From NCBI RefSeq assembly GCF_001642475.1, contig NW_019173974.1, forward strand, positions 186,001-250,000: DNA of 64,000 nucleotides, in the 5' to 3' direction. Shown here piece after piece: positions 33,526-44,832 of the stretch; positions within the stretch are counted from its first letter, which is position 1; every line of letters begins with the position of its first letter. The notes beneath the pieces were generated by a model. It was not told the DNA's origin and made no database searches. It saw nothing but the letters and a program-made list of their open reading frames with translations. A program made the translations under genes and the position numbers. The DNA comes from Fonsecaea monophora. Its lineage: Eukaryota; Ascomycota; Eurotiomycetes; Chaetothyriales; Herpotrichiellaceae.

Positions 33526-34935
33526 TCACGGGCGATATTCATCGGGCGGTGAAGTTGTGTCGACCTCCGCAGCTAAATCCGATGACGGCACAGGAATGTC
33601 GTCCTCCGAGCCTCTGATACGGATGTAGCGGTTCCTTCTCAACAGTGCCGTCTCGTGTGTCTCGAGGATCATCTCATCGATTATCGTACGAGGTCTCGAA
33701 TCCATGATTGGGAGCTCGGGTTCGTCCGATTCTGATGGCGCGTCAGTGCCGATTTCTTCGCCCTCCTCCTCGCTGTCACCGATCTCGATAATTTTCCGCT
33801 TTCTGCCCTGCGCTGGCATATCACTCTGGGATGGCTGGGAGAGTTCTGTAGGGAGTAGCGGGCGTTCCTCTTCTTTCGCAACATCGAAAACTCCGACGTC
33901 ATCAGTGAGGCGAGAATCAACTAGACCTTGACTGGGCAAAGTGGCCGCGTTGAATTGCAGAAGGCCCTTTGACAGGATAGCAAACGGGATCGGGCTTGTG
34001 CAGATGTCTTTCCAGGCCATTCGTTGAACTTCCGCGTAACGCAAGCCCATTGACTGCCTCCCTGAGATGTCGAGGCCGTGTCCATCCTCGGCAAAGTCAC
34101 GATAAAGCATAATTCGGGTATGTACTGCAGAGTCCCAAGCCTGGCTGGCTAATGCCGCTTTCAAGGTTGCCCTATTATGACGTCTTAAGCTCGTTGTCGT
34201 GTTCGTTAGGACTAGGATCGCAATGTTCTTGAGTGCCGCCATCTTTGACATGGCGGCTCCAAGGTTCTCAATAATTTGAAAGCGTTTCGACACAGCTTGC
34301 TTTTCAAACTTCTCCCTTACGGCTGCCGGCGCGGAAGCCTTCACATTTCGTGGATTTCGTGAAAATGAGCCAAGGAGGAGATTGGAGAGGTCGTCGACGA
34401 TGATCAAACACGTCTTTGCGGAGGGAAAGGAGTGGGGAGGATGCAAAAAGACTGTCAACAGACGAGGCAGCGTGTAGGCGCTGAGGTGAGTAAAGTTTTC
34501 TTCCAGGAGTATGTCGGCATTCGAAGGCACTGGAGGTGATGAAGGGGGATCAGTCTCCGCAGGGACTGTGGATGTGCGCATCAGGTCATCCAGTCTTCCT
34601 CCGATAAAAGGAGAACCTGTATCGATCCACAGGACCTCGGAATCTTCCTGGCGGGATTGAATTGCATTGACAGCAGCTTGTAGGCCAAAGGTGGTCTTCC
34701 CCACGCCTGGTGGTCCGTAGACTTCAGTAACGTAGCCCCTTTGAATCCCAGGCGTAGCCCTCGAGAGTCCATTGCGGTCGTTTGTAAGGATTTCGTCCAA
34801 AGCTGGGAGACTGCATGGTATCCCTTTACATTTGGATGTTATATTTTGCAGGGCTTCAATCGCGGAAACTGTCGGCAGTCGATGCTGGGATGGGGAGGCT
34901 GGGAAGTTGTGGATGTCTGCTTCTGGGTTCTGCAT
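33526..34935 (-). CDS. RAD51-family (RecA-like) DNA repair paralog, RAD55/RAD51C type
   Basis: About 469 residues from the Met at 34935; an in-frame Met 18 codons earlier (34989) is possible. RecA-like ATPase core: IQRGYVTEVYGPPGVGKTTF (Walker A at residues about 74-82), the acidic strand VLWIDTG, and CLIIVDDLSNLL (Walker B). Later IAILVLTNTTTSLRR and HTRIMLYRDF match the RAD51-paralog C-terminal core. The last 130 residues are acidic and Ser/Glu-rich. Such paralogs help load RAD51 in homologous recombination. Which paralog it is cannot be settled by eye; the long extension after Walker A (PPSSPPVPSNAD) is a fungal peculiarity. Confidence 0.75.
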   Translation of the reverse strand: MQNPEADIHNFPASPSQHRLPTVSAIEALQNITSKCKGIPCSLPALDEILTNDRNGLSRATPGIQRGYVTEVYGPPGVGKTTFGLQAAVNAIQSRQEDSEVLWIDTGSPFIGGRLDDLMRTSTVPAETDPPSSPPVPSNADILLEENFTHLSAYTLPRLLTVFLHPPHSFPSAKTCLIIVDDLSNLLLGSFSRNPRNVKASAPAAVREKFEKQAVSKRFQIIENLGAAMSKMAALKNIAILVLTNTTTSLRRHNRATLKAALASQAWDSAVHTRIMLYRDFAEDGHGLDISGRQSMGLRYAEVQRMAWKDICTSPIPFAILSKGLLQFNAATLPSQGLVDSRLTDDVGVFDVAKEEERPLLPTELSQPSQSDMPAQGRKRKIIEIGDSEEEGEEIGTDAPSESDEPELPIMDSRPRTIIDEMILETHETALLRRNRYIRIRGSEDDIPVPSSDLAAEVDTTSPPDEYRP

Positions 34936-35888
34936 TGTTGGATTGCATAGACATCTTAAAGGTGATGCAGTGGAAGATGAATCTTTCACGGTCTACCTAC
35001 TCTGGAAAGTTGGTGTGTATTGGGCTCAATGGTTATGGCATAGCCCAGATAGCCACTTGTCTCTGTTTTATGGGGCTCGGAGTAGGTTGCTATCTCTTCA
35101 GAATATCCACATGGTCTTTAATTAATTCGACCTTTGAACCTTGATATGTTGGATTGAAATGACTGTCTGACAATGATTAACAACTAGCCGCACGCGTGTC
35201 CCTCACTAGCCCTAATATGTTCCCACTGAATGCCAGCCAAGGAGGCAAGTAAAGCGCAGCATTAAATACTTAGTAACTTTTGCAACTACTTCTCCCCCTT
35301 CTTCCTTCTACAAGATCTTTCACATTGTCTTATCTGTGAATTTGCTTACTCGTTCAGTGCTCCTCGTGAGCCTTCTGATGAGCTCGCCAGGAGGCGTCCC
35401 CATCGAGAGTCCGGCTGCCTGAGGTACTTGGCAGCATGAAGAAACTCTCAAGCACTCATGGTGTATGCAGGGAGCAGGCTGGCCAGTAGTAATGGAACAA
35501 TTCCGGTCCGTGGACCAAGCTAACAGTAGGTTTGCATCATCATCAGAACCATTTGCCCTGTCTCGCAGGGTTTGTCCAGAGGAGGAATAGCTCAGGTTTG
35601 TGGATGATTTACATCGCCAATGAAATACCAAAGGTTTGAGTGGAGTTTTTGAGCTGACATGATGCCGTGGGCCAGGATTCACCCTTGTAACCGTCAAAAG
35701 GGACAATTAAACCCGTGCTCGACCTGAATCTTCGGACGCGGAGCATATAAGGAACAGCATACTCAGGTCGAGACTGGAGGTTTGGAGACGTTGGGTTAGC
35801 AGCTGAATACCACCAGAGCGATTCCAGTCTTCGCGACCAAGAGGACAAGGGAAGAGACTCGCTGGAAGAGTTATTGACGAGTGCGACA
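34936..35888. promoter_or_regulatory. Divergent intergenic region: RAD51 paralog / SDR
   Basis: About 950 bases, divergently flanked. The 35200-35350 part is pyrimidine-rich. No coding frame with support. Confidence 0.45.
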
Positions 35889-36822
35889 ATGGCTGCCCGA
35901 AGAGTTGCTCTTGTAACTGGTGAGTCCTTGTCCTTGTCCTTATCACTCGGTTTTTAGCGTTATTTTGTCGTGGCGGCGCTGAGCACGAGAAAGGTGGCAA
36001 CAATGGCATTGGCTACGAGACAGTCAAGGCGCTTCTTCAATCCAACCAGCGATATCATGTCCTTATGGGCAGTCGTTCTCTAGAGAAGGCGCAGCGTGCG
36101 ATGGAGAAGCTGCACGAAGAATGTATTGGCTCTGCCAACACGGTGGAAGTGCTCCAAGTCGATCTCAACAGTGACGAGTCGATCGAAATGGCATTCGATC
36201 AAGTGAAGACGAAGCTGGGACAAATCGACGCACTCATAAATAATGCTGGTACAGTATCCTGCGGCTCGTTTGCGTCATGTTTCCCCGACCTGAGCTGACT
36301 CCCAAGCGTACAGGAGCGACATTCGACCTCGCCTTCGTGGCCGGCGAGGTTAGCCTCCGCGATTCCTTCATGAGATCGTACAACGTCAACGTGGCGGGTA
36401 CAAACGTTTTAACCTGGAAATTCATGCCACTCTTGCTCAAGTCTCCAGATCCTCGTTTGATCTTCGTCACAGGTCTCTCCAATGTCACACAAGCGAGCAG
36501 GTCCTATTTCCCCACCCCGCCTCAACCTGCTGGGTGGCCGAAGAAGATCGATTTCGAGACAATTGGGTATCGGTGCAGTAAGACAGCGCTGAACATGTTG
36601 ATGGTGGATTGGAATCACAAGTTGAAGGCAGACGGAGTCAAGGTTTGGGCTGTTGGGCCTGGATTCTTGGAGACGGATCTGGGGAACGCACGACTGTTGG
36701 CCAAAGAGATGGGGGCGAAGCACCCCAGTATCGGTGGAGAGTTCATCAAAAGTGTTGTGGAGGGAGCAAGAGATGATGATGTTGGAAAAATCGTGGTGAA
36801 AGATGGAATCTCGGAATTCTGA
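35889..36822 (+). CDS. Short-chain dehydrogenase/reductase
   Basis: Classical SDR using NAD(P)H. Exons 35889-35919, 35994-36248 and 36314-36822 give 264 residues. The cofactor motif TGGNNGIG is split by intron 1 (after VALVTG). INNAG lies at the end of exon 2. The catalytic region FVTGLSN (Ser) and YRCSK (Tyr and Lys of YxxxK) are intact. VKVWAVGPGFLETDLG is the usual PG motif after the active site. No signal peptide. Substrate is unknown. Its C-terminus converges on the small hydrophilic gene 100 bases away. Confidence 0.88.
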
Positions 36823-36922
36823 GGCCCAATAATCAATAGCGCCAGGCGAGGATGAAGCAGAAGATCTCTAATCAAACATTACCATCGGTCATCTCCCAAG
36901 GAGACAATGTGTCCCTGACCAA

Positions 36923-37351
36923 TTAATACTTCTCCTGCATCGCCGCCCGTGCAGCGCTCATGCTGTCACCCTCTTCTGACACGATTCCTGTTGCCTTACG
37001 ATGCTCTTCGATCGCCATGTCTCTTGCATGAGCGTCGGCGAAGTGACTTCCTTGTCCCTGGCTAGAGTGGTGGGGATGGTGCTCAGTTCCACCGTCCTGC
37101 TGAGTTCCCAGATGGTGTGCCTCGTGTTGATGGTGCCTATCTTCAAAGCGGTCTTCGGTACCCCTCATCTCTGCCAGACCATGCGCGGCGATCTCTCGAT
37201 TCCTCTGCTCGCCCTCCTGTTTGTGGAAGACGCTGTCAAGTACCTCCATGGCGCCACCCCGGAGAGCATCACCTGCGCCGTGGATGCCGTGTAGTCCCGA
37301 CTTGATGTCGTCGACGATGTTTAGGGTTTTCTGCTGCAGTTTTTCGGCCAT
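36923..37351 (-). CDS. Small hydrophilic His-rich conserved fungal protein
   Basis: A 142-residue single frame. The N-terminus MAEKLQQKTLNIVDDIKSGLHGIHGAGDALRGGAMEVLD is helical and Gly-punctuated. The middle is His/Glu/Gln-rich (about 8 His in 30 residues). It ends AARAAMQEKY. There is no hydrophobic core, membrane segment or enzyme motif. The composition is like intrinsically disordered stress or conidial proteins of ascomycetes, but no function can be assigned. Coding status is supported by length, codon-like composition and isolation from other genes. Confidence 0.6.
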   Translation of the reverse strand: MAEKLQQKTLNIVDDIKSGLHGIHGAGDALRGGAMEVLDSVFHKQEGEQRNREIAAHGLAEMRGTEDRFEDRHHQHEAHHLGTQQDGGTEHHPHHSSQGQGSHFADAHARDMAIEEHRKATGIVSEEGDSMSAARAAMQEKY

Positions 37352-37997
37352 TTTTGGATGGTGTCAGTGTGGTCTCTGCTTCTCTGCTTCGCTCGCAGGA
37401 TAAGGGTAGCTAGGCTCGACTGTGGGCAAAGATGCACACTAAGACGGTGGGTAGGGCATGATTATTTATACTTGGGTACTCATGGTGGTGAAGGCTGGCC
37501 ACATGGATGTTGGCGGCACCAGCGGCACCAGCCGGTTGAAAGATGCATACGTGAGCATGACGTAGTTATCAGGAGACCAGCGGGCGCAGGTCTCGAGGCA
37601 TATCAGCCTCGAAAGAGAGTCGCGTGCAAGAAGATGCTTGAGGAGTGAGACTTGGATAAGCAAGATTCAAGGACATGTCTGAATTGTTTATCAACGGCAT
37701 AACAGCATGACAGCCAGAAGAACATCACAATCCGTCATGGAGCCAAAGGGCGCGTGGAAGGAAGCTCCCTATTAGGAAAGGGAGTAAACTGTTCGCTGGT
37801 ACCCGGGACCACGTGTCAACTAAGCCCGCGTCCACCTGGCTAGATCTCTTCCTGCCCCACAATCTTTGCCTTTCCCTCTATCCTCTGCCCAGTAAAGTCA
37901 TAAAGGACATTCGACAGCATCTTTCTCCTCGCCAGACCAGACGCAATAGCGTGTTAGTGTACTATTGAACCTTTGTGACATTGTTTGGGTGGATATC
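37352..37997. other. Intergenic
   Basis: About 650 bases holding the promoter of the small His-rich gene and the presumed promoter of the adjacent pseudogene. No further features. Confidence 0.5.
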
Positions 37998-40395
37998 ATG
38001 GACCCCAACATGTCTTCCTTGTACAACAACCCACAAGCATTCTTCGAAATGATGAGTCGGGCAAACCCAAATCTACCAGTTCCCCCCTCATTTCCATCAC
38101 CTGCTGAAGTCAGAAACAAGTTAAGGGCATATGCCAAAGAGATATTCAGGAGCTGATCCACACTCCGTAACATTTTGGCGCGTTGCGAGGAGGTGATTCG
38201 AAAACACTGGATGAACAAGAGAAAAGAACAACGCAAGAAAATACTCTTAGCCGGTTGGCCAGGCATGCCTGAGCGACACCGACCGGATTTTCATGAGCTT
38301 GAGAAGCCAGCATCGCGTGCTGCATCAAGAGATGTCGAAGCTTTCAAGTATCCTTATGTCAACCAGGAAGATCTTCTCCAAGGACGAGCATTGTTATTGT
38401 TCTTGAATTAACGCGGTCGAAATCCACCCCATACCTTTGCCCGCGCCGATCTCAACGCAATGCATGTTGGACAGACCAGCAAGATGATTATCGCGGTGTT
38501 CCTCAATGGATACACAATGTACATCTCTAGCATATCAGGTGCAGGTAGCTATGGCCGCCTTGTTAGCTGGGACGATGCCGACGACGCATTCATGCTCATG
38601 CAAAAGGGTCTCCAGTTTCAGCCAGGAACGGGGCTTCTCCTTTTGGAAGTCCAGAGCCAGATCTATTCTTTTCTTCTCGAGTGCTGTTATCAATTATTCC
38701 ATGATGTACCACGAGACGAGCTGGCCAGCCTCCAACTTCTTGAGCAACCTGAGCCACCACCGATCGTTGCTTCAGAGATCTCTTATGCACAACTTTCTTC
38801 GTTGGCAGCTGAAGCGCCGTAGTGACCACCAGCCAGACTAGAAACGCACGGACTTGTTCTTCTGGTCGAGGCCAAGCGGGCTGCTGATGAAGACCACATT
38901 TGGTTTCTTAGAGAAGATCCAGGATATTTCGCATCGGTAGCTGTTGATCTTGCGCAGCATCGCCTGAAAAGCCTTCTCGACATACGGGGCCAACGCCATC
39001 CACACGACGATGACGAAGTTTTCTGGAACCGAGTGCTGAGGAGCGTAGCTGTCGAGGCTCACATGTCCTTTCTCAGTTGGGATATCCTTTACAAATACGC
39101 AGTCAGTCTAGACAAGGCATTCAAATCTGCCGGAACTCTTTACCCTAACCGGCCTCTGCCTGAGAAGCTCAACACCGCCTTGGTGAAGTTATGCTTTGCT
39201 GCCGAGATGGTTTCAAAGGGCCTGGTTGCAGAATTGAAGACTGCTGTGCCAACTTCACCACCAATACGTGAGCGCTTTGTTCGAGAACCCCAAAAACCCG
39301 GAACAACCATCATGCGAGCCATGACGAAACAGAGTGCCGGCAGTGATCCCTTACTACAGCTATTTGCCATGCTGTGGGATGCAGACAAAGTATTTTTAGC
39401 CCAGCTTCCCAATCTCGTCGATGAGCTACAGCGATGCGTTGACCGCGACCCTGGTCAGAAGGGCAGAATGTCGTCCTACGTCGCCGGGTATCTCTCCAAC
39501 CTATCCCTCATTGTACAAATCATTGGGCAGGTAAAGACCTTCTTTCCATGGGCTGCGGGTTTGGATATGGACATGAGCCCAGAGAAGAGAGGTCCGAGCT
39601 TCGCTAAAGCATCGGAAGATGTCCGAATCTCGCACGCATCGTCGTGCCATTCTCAAAACACCTGAAATATCCCATCGAAAAGGCCAACAGCGTGACAAAC
39701 GTGAATGCCTGTCGTCAAGCTGAAGCTCAACTGGATAGGTTGTGGGAGGTCGTCGATGCGCATTTTGAGAAACATACCGACAAGACACTTCACGAGATAT
39801 TCCTCAGTCATGATGTGAAAGCTCGAGAGATCCATCGTACTCCCGAATGGACACCTCCGCCAAGAGTGTCCCAGCCGAACAACAAGGGGAAAGAAAACGA
39901 AGCTCTTAGTGACTCATTTTCCCGCCTTAAGGTCGAACCCGACAAACCGAGCAGCTTCAAAGGACCCGAAGTATTTCGAGCACCCAAGATCAAAACTCGC
40001 GGCCCATATCCCCTTCCCGATTCTAGCAACGCAACACGAGCCCTGCCTGACGATCCGACTCCGCCCTTCCCAGTCTTCACCCTGCCGCGACGCGTTCACA
40101 AAGTCTTCGCCTTTCTCTTCCCAACATCCTCTAATCCCTCCCCAGGCGGCGAAATTGCCTGGACAGATTCCTGCGCGCAATGACAAGCATCGGCTTCGCA
40201 GCGGAGAAGTTATATGGCTCCGTATGGCAGTTCACTCCATTGGATGGATTGAATTGGGAGAACACGAACACTCGGGGAATTCACATCCACGAACCGCATC
40301 CAACGCCGAAGATGGGACTTGGCTTGGCGAGACGGGTTGGGAGACGATTGGAACGGAGGTACGGACTTAGCGCAGAGAGGTTTGCTTTGGCGTGA
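37998..40395 (+). pseudogene. Pseudogene of a large 'ipa'-type conserved fungal protein
   Basis: Continuous protein-like sequence begins MDPNMSSLYNNPQAFFEMM and stays in one frame from 37998 to about 39625, broken by four nonsense codons: TGA 38154, TAA 38409 and adjacent TAG-TGA at 38820-38825. A frameshift near 39625-39640 moves to the frame reading VPFSKHLKYPIEKANS..., and another near 40170 restores the conserved end (MTSIGFAAEKLYGSVWQFTP ... IHEPHPTPKMGLGLARR). That C-terminal pattern is familiar from fungal proteins annotated 'ipa protein', whose function is unknown. Total about 800 codons. Six independent lesions make it a pseudogene unless the assembly is very poor here, which the intact neighbours argue against. 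Confidence 0.8.
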
Positions 40396-40932
40396 AAGAG
40401 ACAATTAGGGATTTGAAAAATGAGTATGGAGGGGGAGAAATTAGTGGCACACAGGCAACAGGAAAACTGTGGAAGCACTCAGGAAGATTTAGGTGAGTCA
40501 GAGTGCAAGTGGCTAATCACAGAGGGAAGATGTAGGTGAAGGGAAAAGACAGGTTTTTCGCATGATACCACATACAGTTGCTCATGTTTGAAATACCAAC
40601 TCTAGCTCTCTACGACCAATGGCGAAACAACGGTGCGAAAAGTGACAAAGTCCAGCATCTGTCATCTGTGTGAGAAGTGCTAACCTTTAATTTGCAACCA
40701 TCAAGCAATGACAACTTCATTCGCACAAACTCATCATTGTCGCCTTTATGATTTGTTAGACGACGTTCTACGTACATGCTTTATGCATACCTATACTCAA
40801 CTAGGATCATCCTTCTAACACAGACTTCAACGGCGGGGTATTGGGCAATTTCCTTATCCTGAGTTCCTCCTGTTCGAGATATCCCCATCACTATTCCTTC
40901 CCACAACATCGTAGTCCTCTACCGACACAAGT
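40396..40932. other. Intergenic
   Basis: About 540 A/T-rich bases between the pseudogene end and the transporter stop. Nothing recognised. Confidence 0.5.
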
Positions 40933-43334
40933 TTAGAATCGGTTGGCAATCCTATCTGCAATGCTGCTCCGGCGCCGACCGCCCTGGATAGCCTCACTTT
41001 GTCTGCGGATGGTCTCCACGAACTCTTTGTCGTTGTCGACATGACCATCAAATGACCAAAGTGAAGGGCAAGGACCTATCTTGCGGCGGAAGATGGTAGT
41101 CTTGATCCACCACGGCAGAACGGTGCCTACTTGATGCTTCATAAAGGTGCGGGTCGGAATGGCGAAGATATAATCAAGCTCCTCCTGTGCTCAAGGTCAG
41201 AAGTGTTACAGGAGAGGGACTAGAGGGTTAAGATTTGGTTTACCAAGGTCCTTTGTTTGGTTTCTGGCAACCAGAGGAAAATCATGACGAGTGCACAGAT
41301 GTTGAGACCGGCATAGAATCCAAAGGCACCTGCAGGACTCATAGCGGACAGCATTCGCGGGAAAGTGATTGAGAGGACGGCTGCCCAAAACAAACAGGTT
41401 GCCACTGCCCATGCCATACCCACCTCACGGTGTGAGAGAGGGAAGACCTCGGCTGAGTATGTGAAAGGCACAGGACCTTCGCCTGGAGAGTAGAAGGCTG
41501 CAAACTGTTGGAAAGGATCAGTATAGTCCTTGTCACTGTGAGAGGAAGGAGTTTTTGACGCACCAAGTAGATGAAAAGGGCGACCAGACCCAGATGCGCT
41601 GAACTTGACGATGGAATCAAATAGCAAAGACCTGCAGCGAGCAAGGTCCATGCCATCTGCGGGAACGTGAACAACAGGAGCGATCGGCGGCCGAAGGTGT
41701 CGATGGTCCAAATTGCGGGCCACGCAAATACAAAGTTCACGAGCCCAAAGCCCCAGGATGCCAACAGTGAGTCAGTAACAGATGCACCGGCCTCGGAGAA
41801 CACAGTGGAGCTGTAAAAGGCGATGATGTTGACTGTGCTTCGATTCAGTACATCGTCAAAGCTAACGAAGACTCATTGTACTTACTCCCGCACATTTGTT
41901 GTGCAATCATCACGGTGAAGGATGCCAAAGTGGCTCGGCGAACTCGTGGAATCGTGAACAACTGAATAAAGCGCGTCACATAGTTGGTCTTCTTCTTGAC
42001 CAGGCTGGCCTCCATGCGCAGTTGAGCAAAGATGTAGTACAAATCACGTGCGGCCTGGAGATCGGTGTTTCTGAGACGCTGGAGTGATTGGAAGGCATTG
42101 CGGTATTTGCCCTTCTTGATGTACCAGCGGGGAGACTCTAGAGGCCTGTTAGTTATCTAGTGTAGGTCGAAAGGTGTAGGGTCAACGCACCTGGGCAGAA
42201 GTAAACTCCGATGAGAAGAGGCAAGGCGGGGATCAGAGCAGATCCAAACTGAAGGCGCCACGAGATGGAGCCGGTGTCCTTGACAGCCAGATTGGCACAA
42301 GTGCCCAAAAATATGCCGAAAGCTGTCCACATTTGCCAACTCATCACTAGGCCACCTCGAACCGACGCAGGTGCATTTTCTGCGCTGAAGATGGGGACGG
42401 TTGAACCCTTACAGCCCATCCCAATGCCGAGCAGAAGTCGAGTGACGAGCAGTTGATCCCACGCTTATAGGGTGTCAGCAAAGGAGTCCACACTCATGCC
42501 AGGGATGTACTTACTCTGGGCGACAGCAGAACCAATTGGGCTCAGGAAGCAAAAGACGGCAGATACAAAGATGGTTCCTCGGCGACCAAAGTAGTTGTTG
42601 AGGGGGTCAGAACACCAACAGCCACTTTAACGGTGTCAGTATCACAACCTGCCATCGTGAGTCTAGGTGGCTTACATGAATGCTGAGGCGATGTAGGGAC
42701 CGGCGTTTATCAGGCCTTGGTACCACTGATTGCGTGCTGCGTTCGGGTTGGGTTGTCCATTTGCCAACTGGTCGCTGATCGGAATGCCCAAAGCATCAGG
42801 GAAGGAGAGGTTGGCGCCATTGGAGCCCGTCTGATCCCAACCCTGTACGGCTGCTCCGATAGAGCAAAGGATAATGGTGAAGTAGAGCGACTTTGGTTGA
42901 CGCCACTTGTGCAGGACCTCGTTGCGAATGGCTTCTTTCTCCGGCTCGGTAAGACCTGGAACGCTCTCAAAGGCAGGAGGATCCTTTGCGACAAGCGCGC
43001 CCTTTACGAGGAGGTCTGTGAGGTCCGTGAAGTCATTGCTCCTTGCGAACTCCTCAACATCCTTGATGACTTCCTCAGTGGAAAGGTGAGCCAAGGGGTT
43101 TTTGATCCTATCATTTCTCAGCCACAAATGTAGCATGTAGGCGGCAGGAGGTTGTCCTACTTTGCCGTTGCGCTATTCTCCAGGTCGATATATGTCGTCT
43201 CTTGCTTTTCACCCACATACTTCTCATCGTCGCCGCTTTCCATGTCAGGCACATTGCTCTGTAAGGCTAGGCAGGGCAGGTGCTTACCTGTTCGTGGCGG
43301 GATCGTGCGTGATCTGAGGATCTTGCGATGCCAT
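40933..43334 (-). CDS. MFS sugar/polyol (myo-inositol-like) transporter, nine exons
   Basis: Plasma-membrane sugar porter of the major facilitator superfamily. Exons (minus) 43334-43288, 43256-43161, 43107-42676, 42624-42515, 42463-42191, 42137-41886, 41832-41564, 41504-41244 and 41184-40933 join in frame to 663 residues. Start MASQDPQITHDPATN. Signatures are NPLAHLSTEEV at the cytosolic N-terminus, GWDQTGSNGANL after helix 1, NNYFGRRGTIF, TRLLLGIGMGCKGSTVPIFSAE (sugar-porter PxxxxE), ESPRWYIKKGKYRNA, DTFGRRSLLLF, and PETKQRTLEELDYIF at the end of the last helix. The long hydrophilic N- and C-termini explain the above-average length. The closest class seems to be the inositol/polyol type, but the substrate is a guess. 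All introns are GT-AG and 50-80 bases. Confidence 0.88.
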
Positions 43335-44832
43335 ATTGGTACTGTATCCGGTGGTAGGATAGGTTGGCAGGACTGATTGTAGAAGAGAAGAAGACCCTTG
43401 GAGGGCTTATTCAGGTTTATCACTTCCAACTGGCAACCCACATGTTCAGGCGGGGGCAGACACTCATCGCTCACAATCTCCACGGGGTCCCAGCGAGCGA
43501 GCAACGGACCCAGCTGGGGGGAGGGAAGATAGATGGCGACCTTGCATGGCTGGCACGCGCAGCGTCTTCGATGAGGAAGTCGGAATGTACATCATGCCCC
43601 GCAACCATGGGGCCGGGGTCTCCAGCAAAACGTTCTGTTGCCAAAGCAGTATCTGTAGCAGGATTCTCGGTGGGTCGGAGGGCCAAAGGACGGTGATATT
43701 GGCAGCTCTTGTTGGTTGGATCACTCACATGTTCTAAACAAAGGGGAAATGATCGAGCAGATCCATCGGAACGACTCCGGACCAGCGTTACAACGCGCTG
43801 AAGTCTCGGATGCGTAGATGACGATCGTCTACACAAGAACCCTTGGCTTTGTGGATGATGGTTGTTGTCCGGTCTTGACTATCTTGGATTCTCTGCCAAT
43901 TGCGCTTAAGCTTTCTTGGGAACACTTGGGGTCCCTTGTATTGGATGTGTCGATCTTGACTTTGTATAGCAAACCCGGTGTGATCGCTAGAGGCTCCTGG
44001 GACGGGTAGGCGGCATAGCCGTCAGCGCACGACGACGACATTGCGCATAAGGAATCCTCTACTGTAACTGTCAGCAGTAACCCTGGCGCATTGAAGGAAT
44101 CCTTTTGCGCTGAATTTAACAAATTAATAGCCGACAAAATGCAGAAGCGATACTCGCATGGAGTGCATCAAGCCCAAGGGAGTTTGTAGACAATCACAAC
44201 GAAGCGTGTCCTGTCCGTCTTTAGGCAACCAACACGAGCGGCTGTGGAGTCTACCTTGAAGTTCCTAAAATGTTCAATCATGCTCGTTCTCCGGCTGGAT
44301 TGCCGGTTTTGCGCTGATCTACGGGATTTGATTGATTGTCCCACGTCGGTTGTAATGCCCCTCGACAACAAAAGCCGAAGGTTCGGGGAAAGAATTTGCG
44401 GGGAAATAGACAGCCGCTGCTGTTCATGACCCTCACCCCCAGATTTGCCGCCCTTTGGACTGATGCAGACACTTGGTAGAAAGTTCACATTCATGACGTC
44501 GGCGGACCGCAGGGGGTTTTTGACCCCAGATCGACGTCTCGTGTCAAAGCATAATGAAAACGGCAACACCTCCCGATGACGAGATTGAATAAATGTATTG
44601 AGGATGGCGGGAGACGTAAACCGTTCCGACATTCCGACGAACCACAGGGCGGCTGCATATTATTGACGGTGAGGAATGCAAACTGAGTCATTGAAAGCGA
44701 GGCTGCGGTGGAATTCTGATCTCATCACCAAGGTTAAGATTTGGACTGAATATACCCTGTAGTCAATACAATCGAGATCTGGCCACAGATGAGCAAACCA
44801 TACAGACTCCCTAGAGTGAGGAGTAAAGTCAT
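43335..44832. other. Long intergenic region
   Basis: About 1.5 kb without a supportable gene between two minus-strand genes. Frames up to 154 codons exist (44168-44632 minus) but lack motifs. Overlapping open frames on both strands suggest chance or old degenerate sequence. Promoter of the transporter at the left end. Confidence 0.5.
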
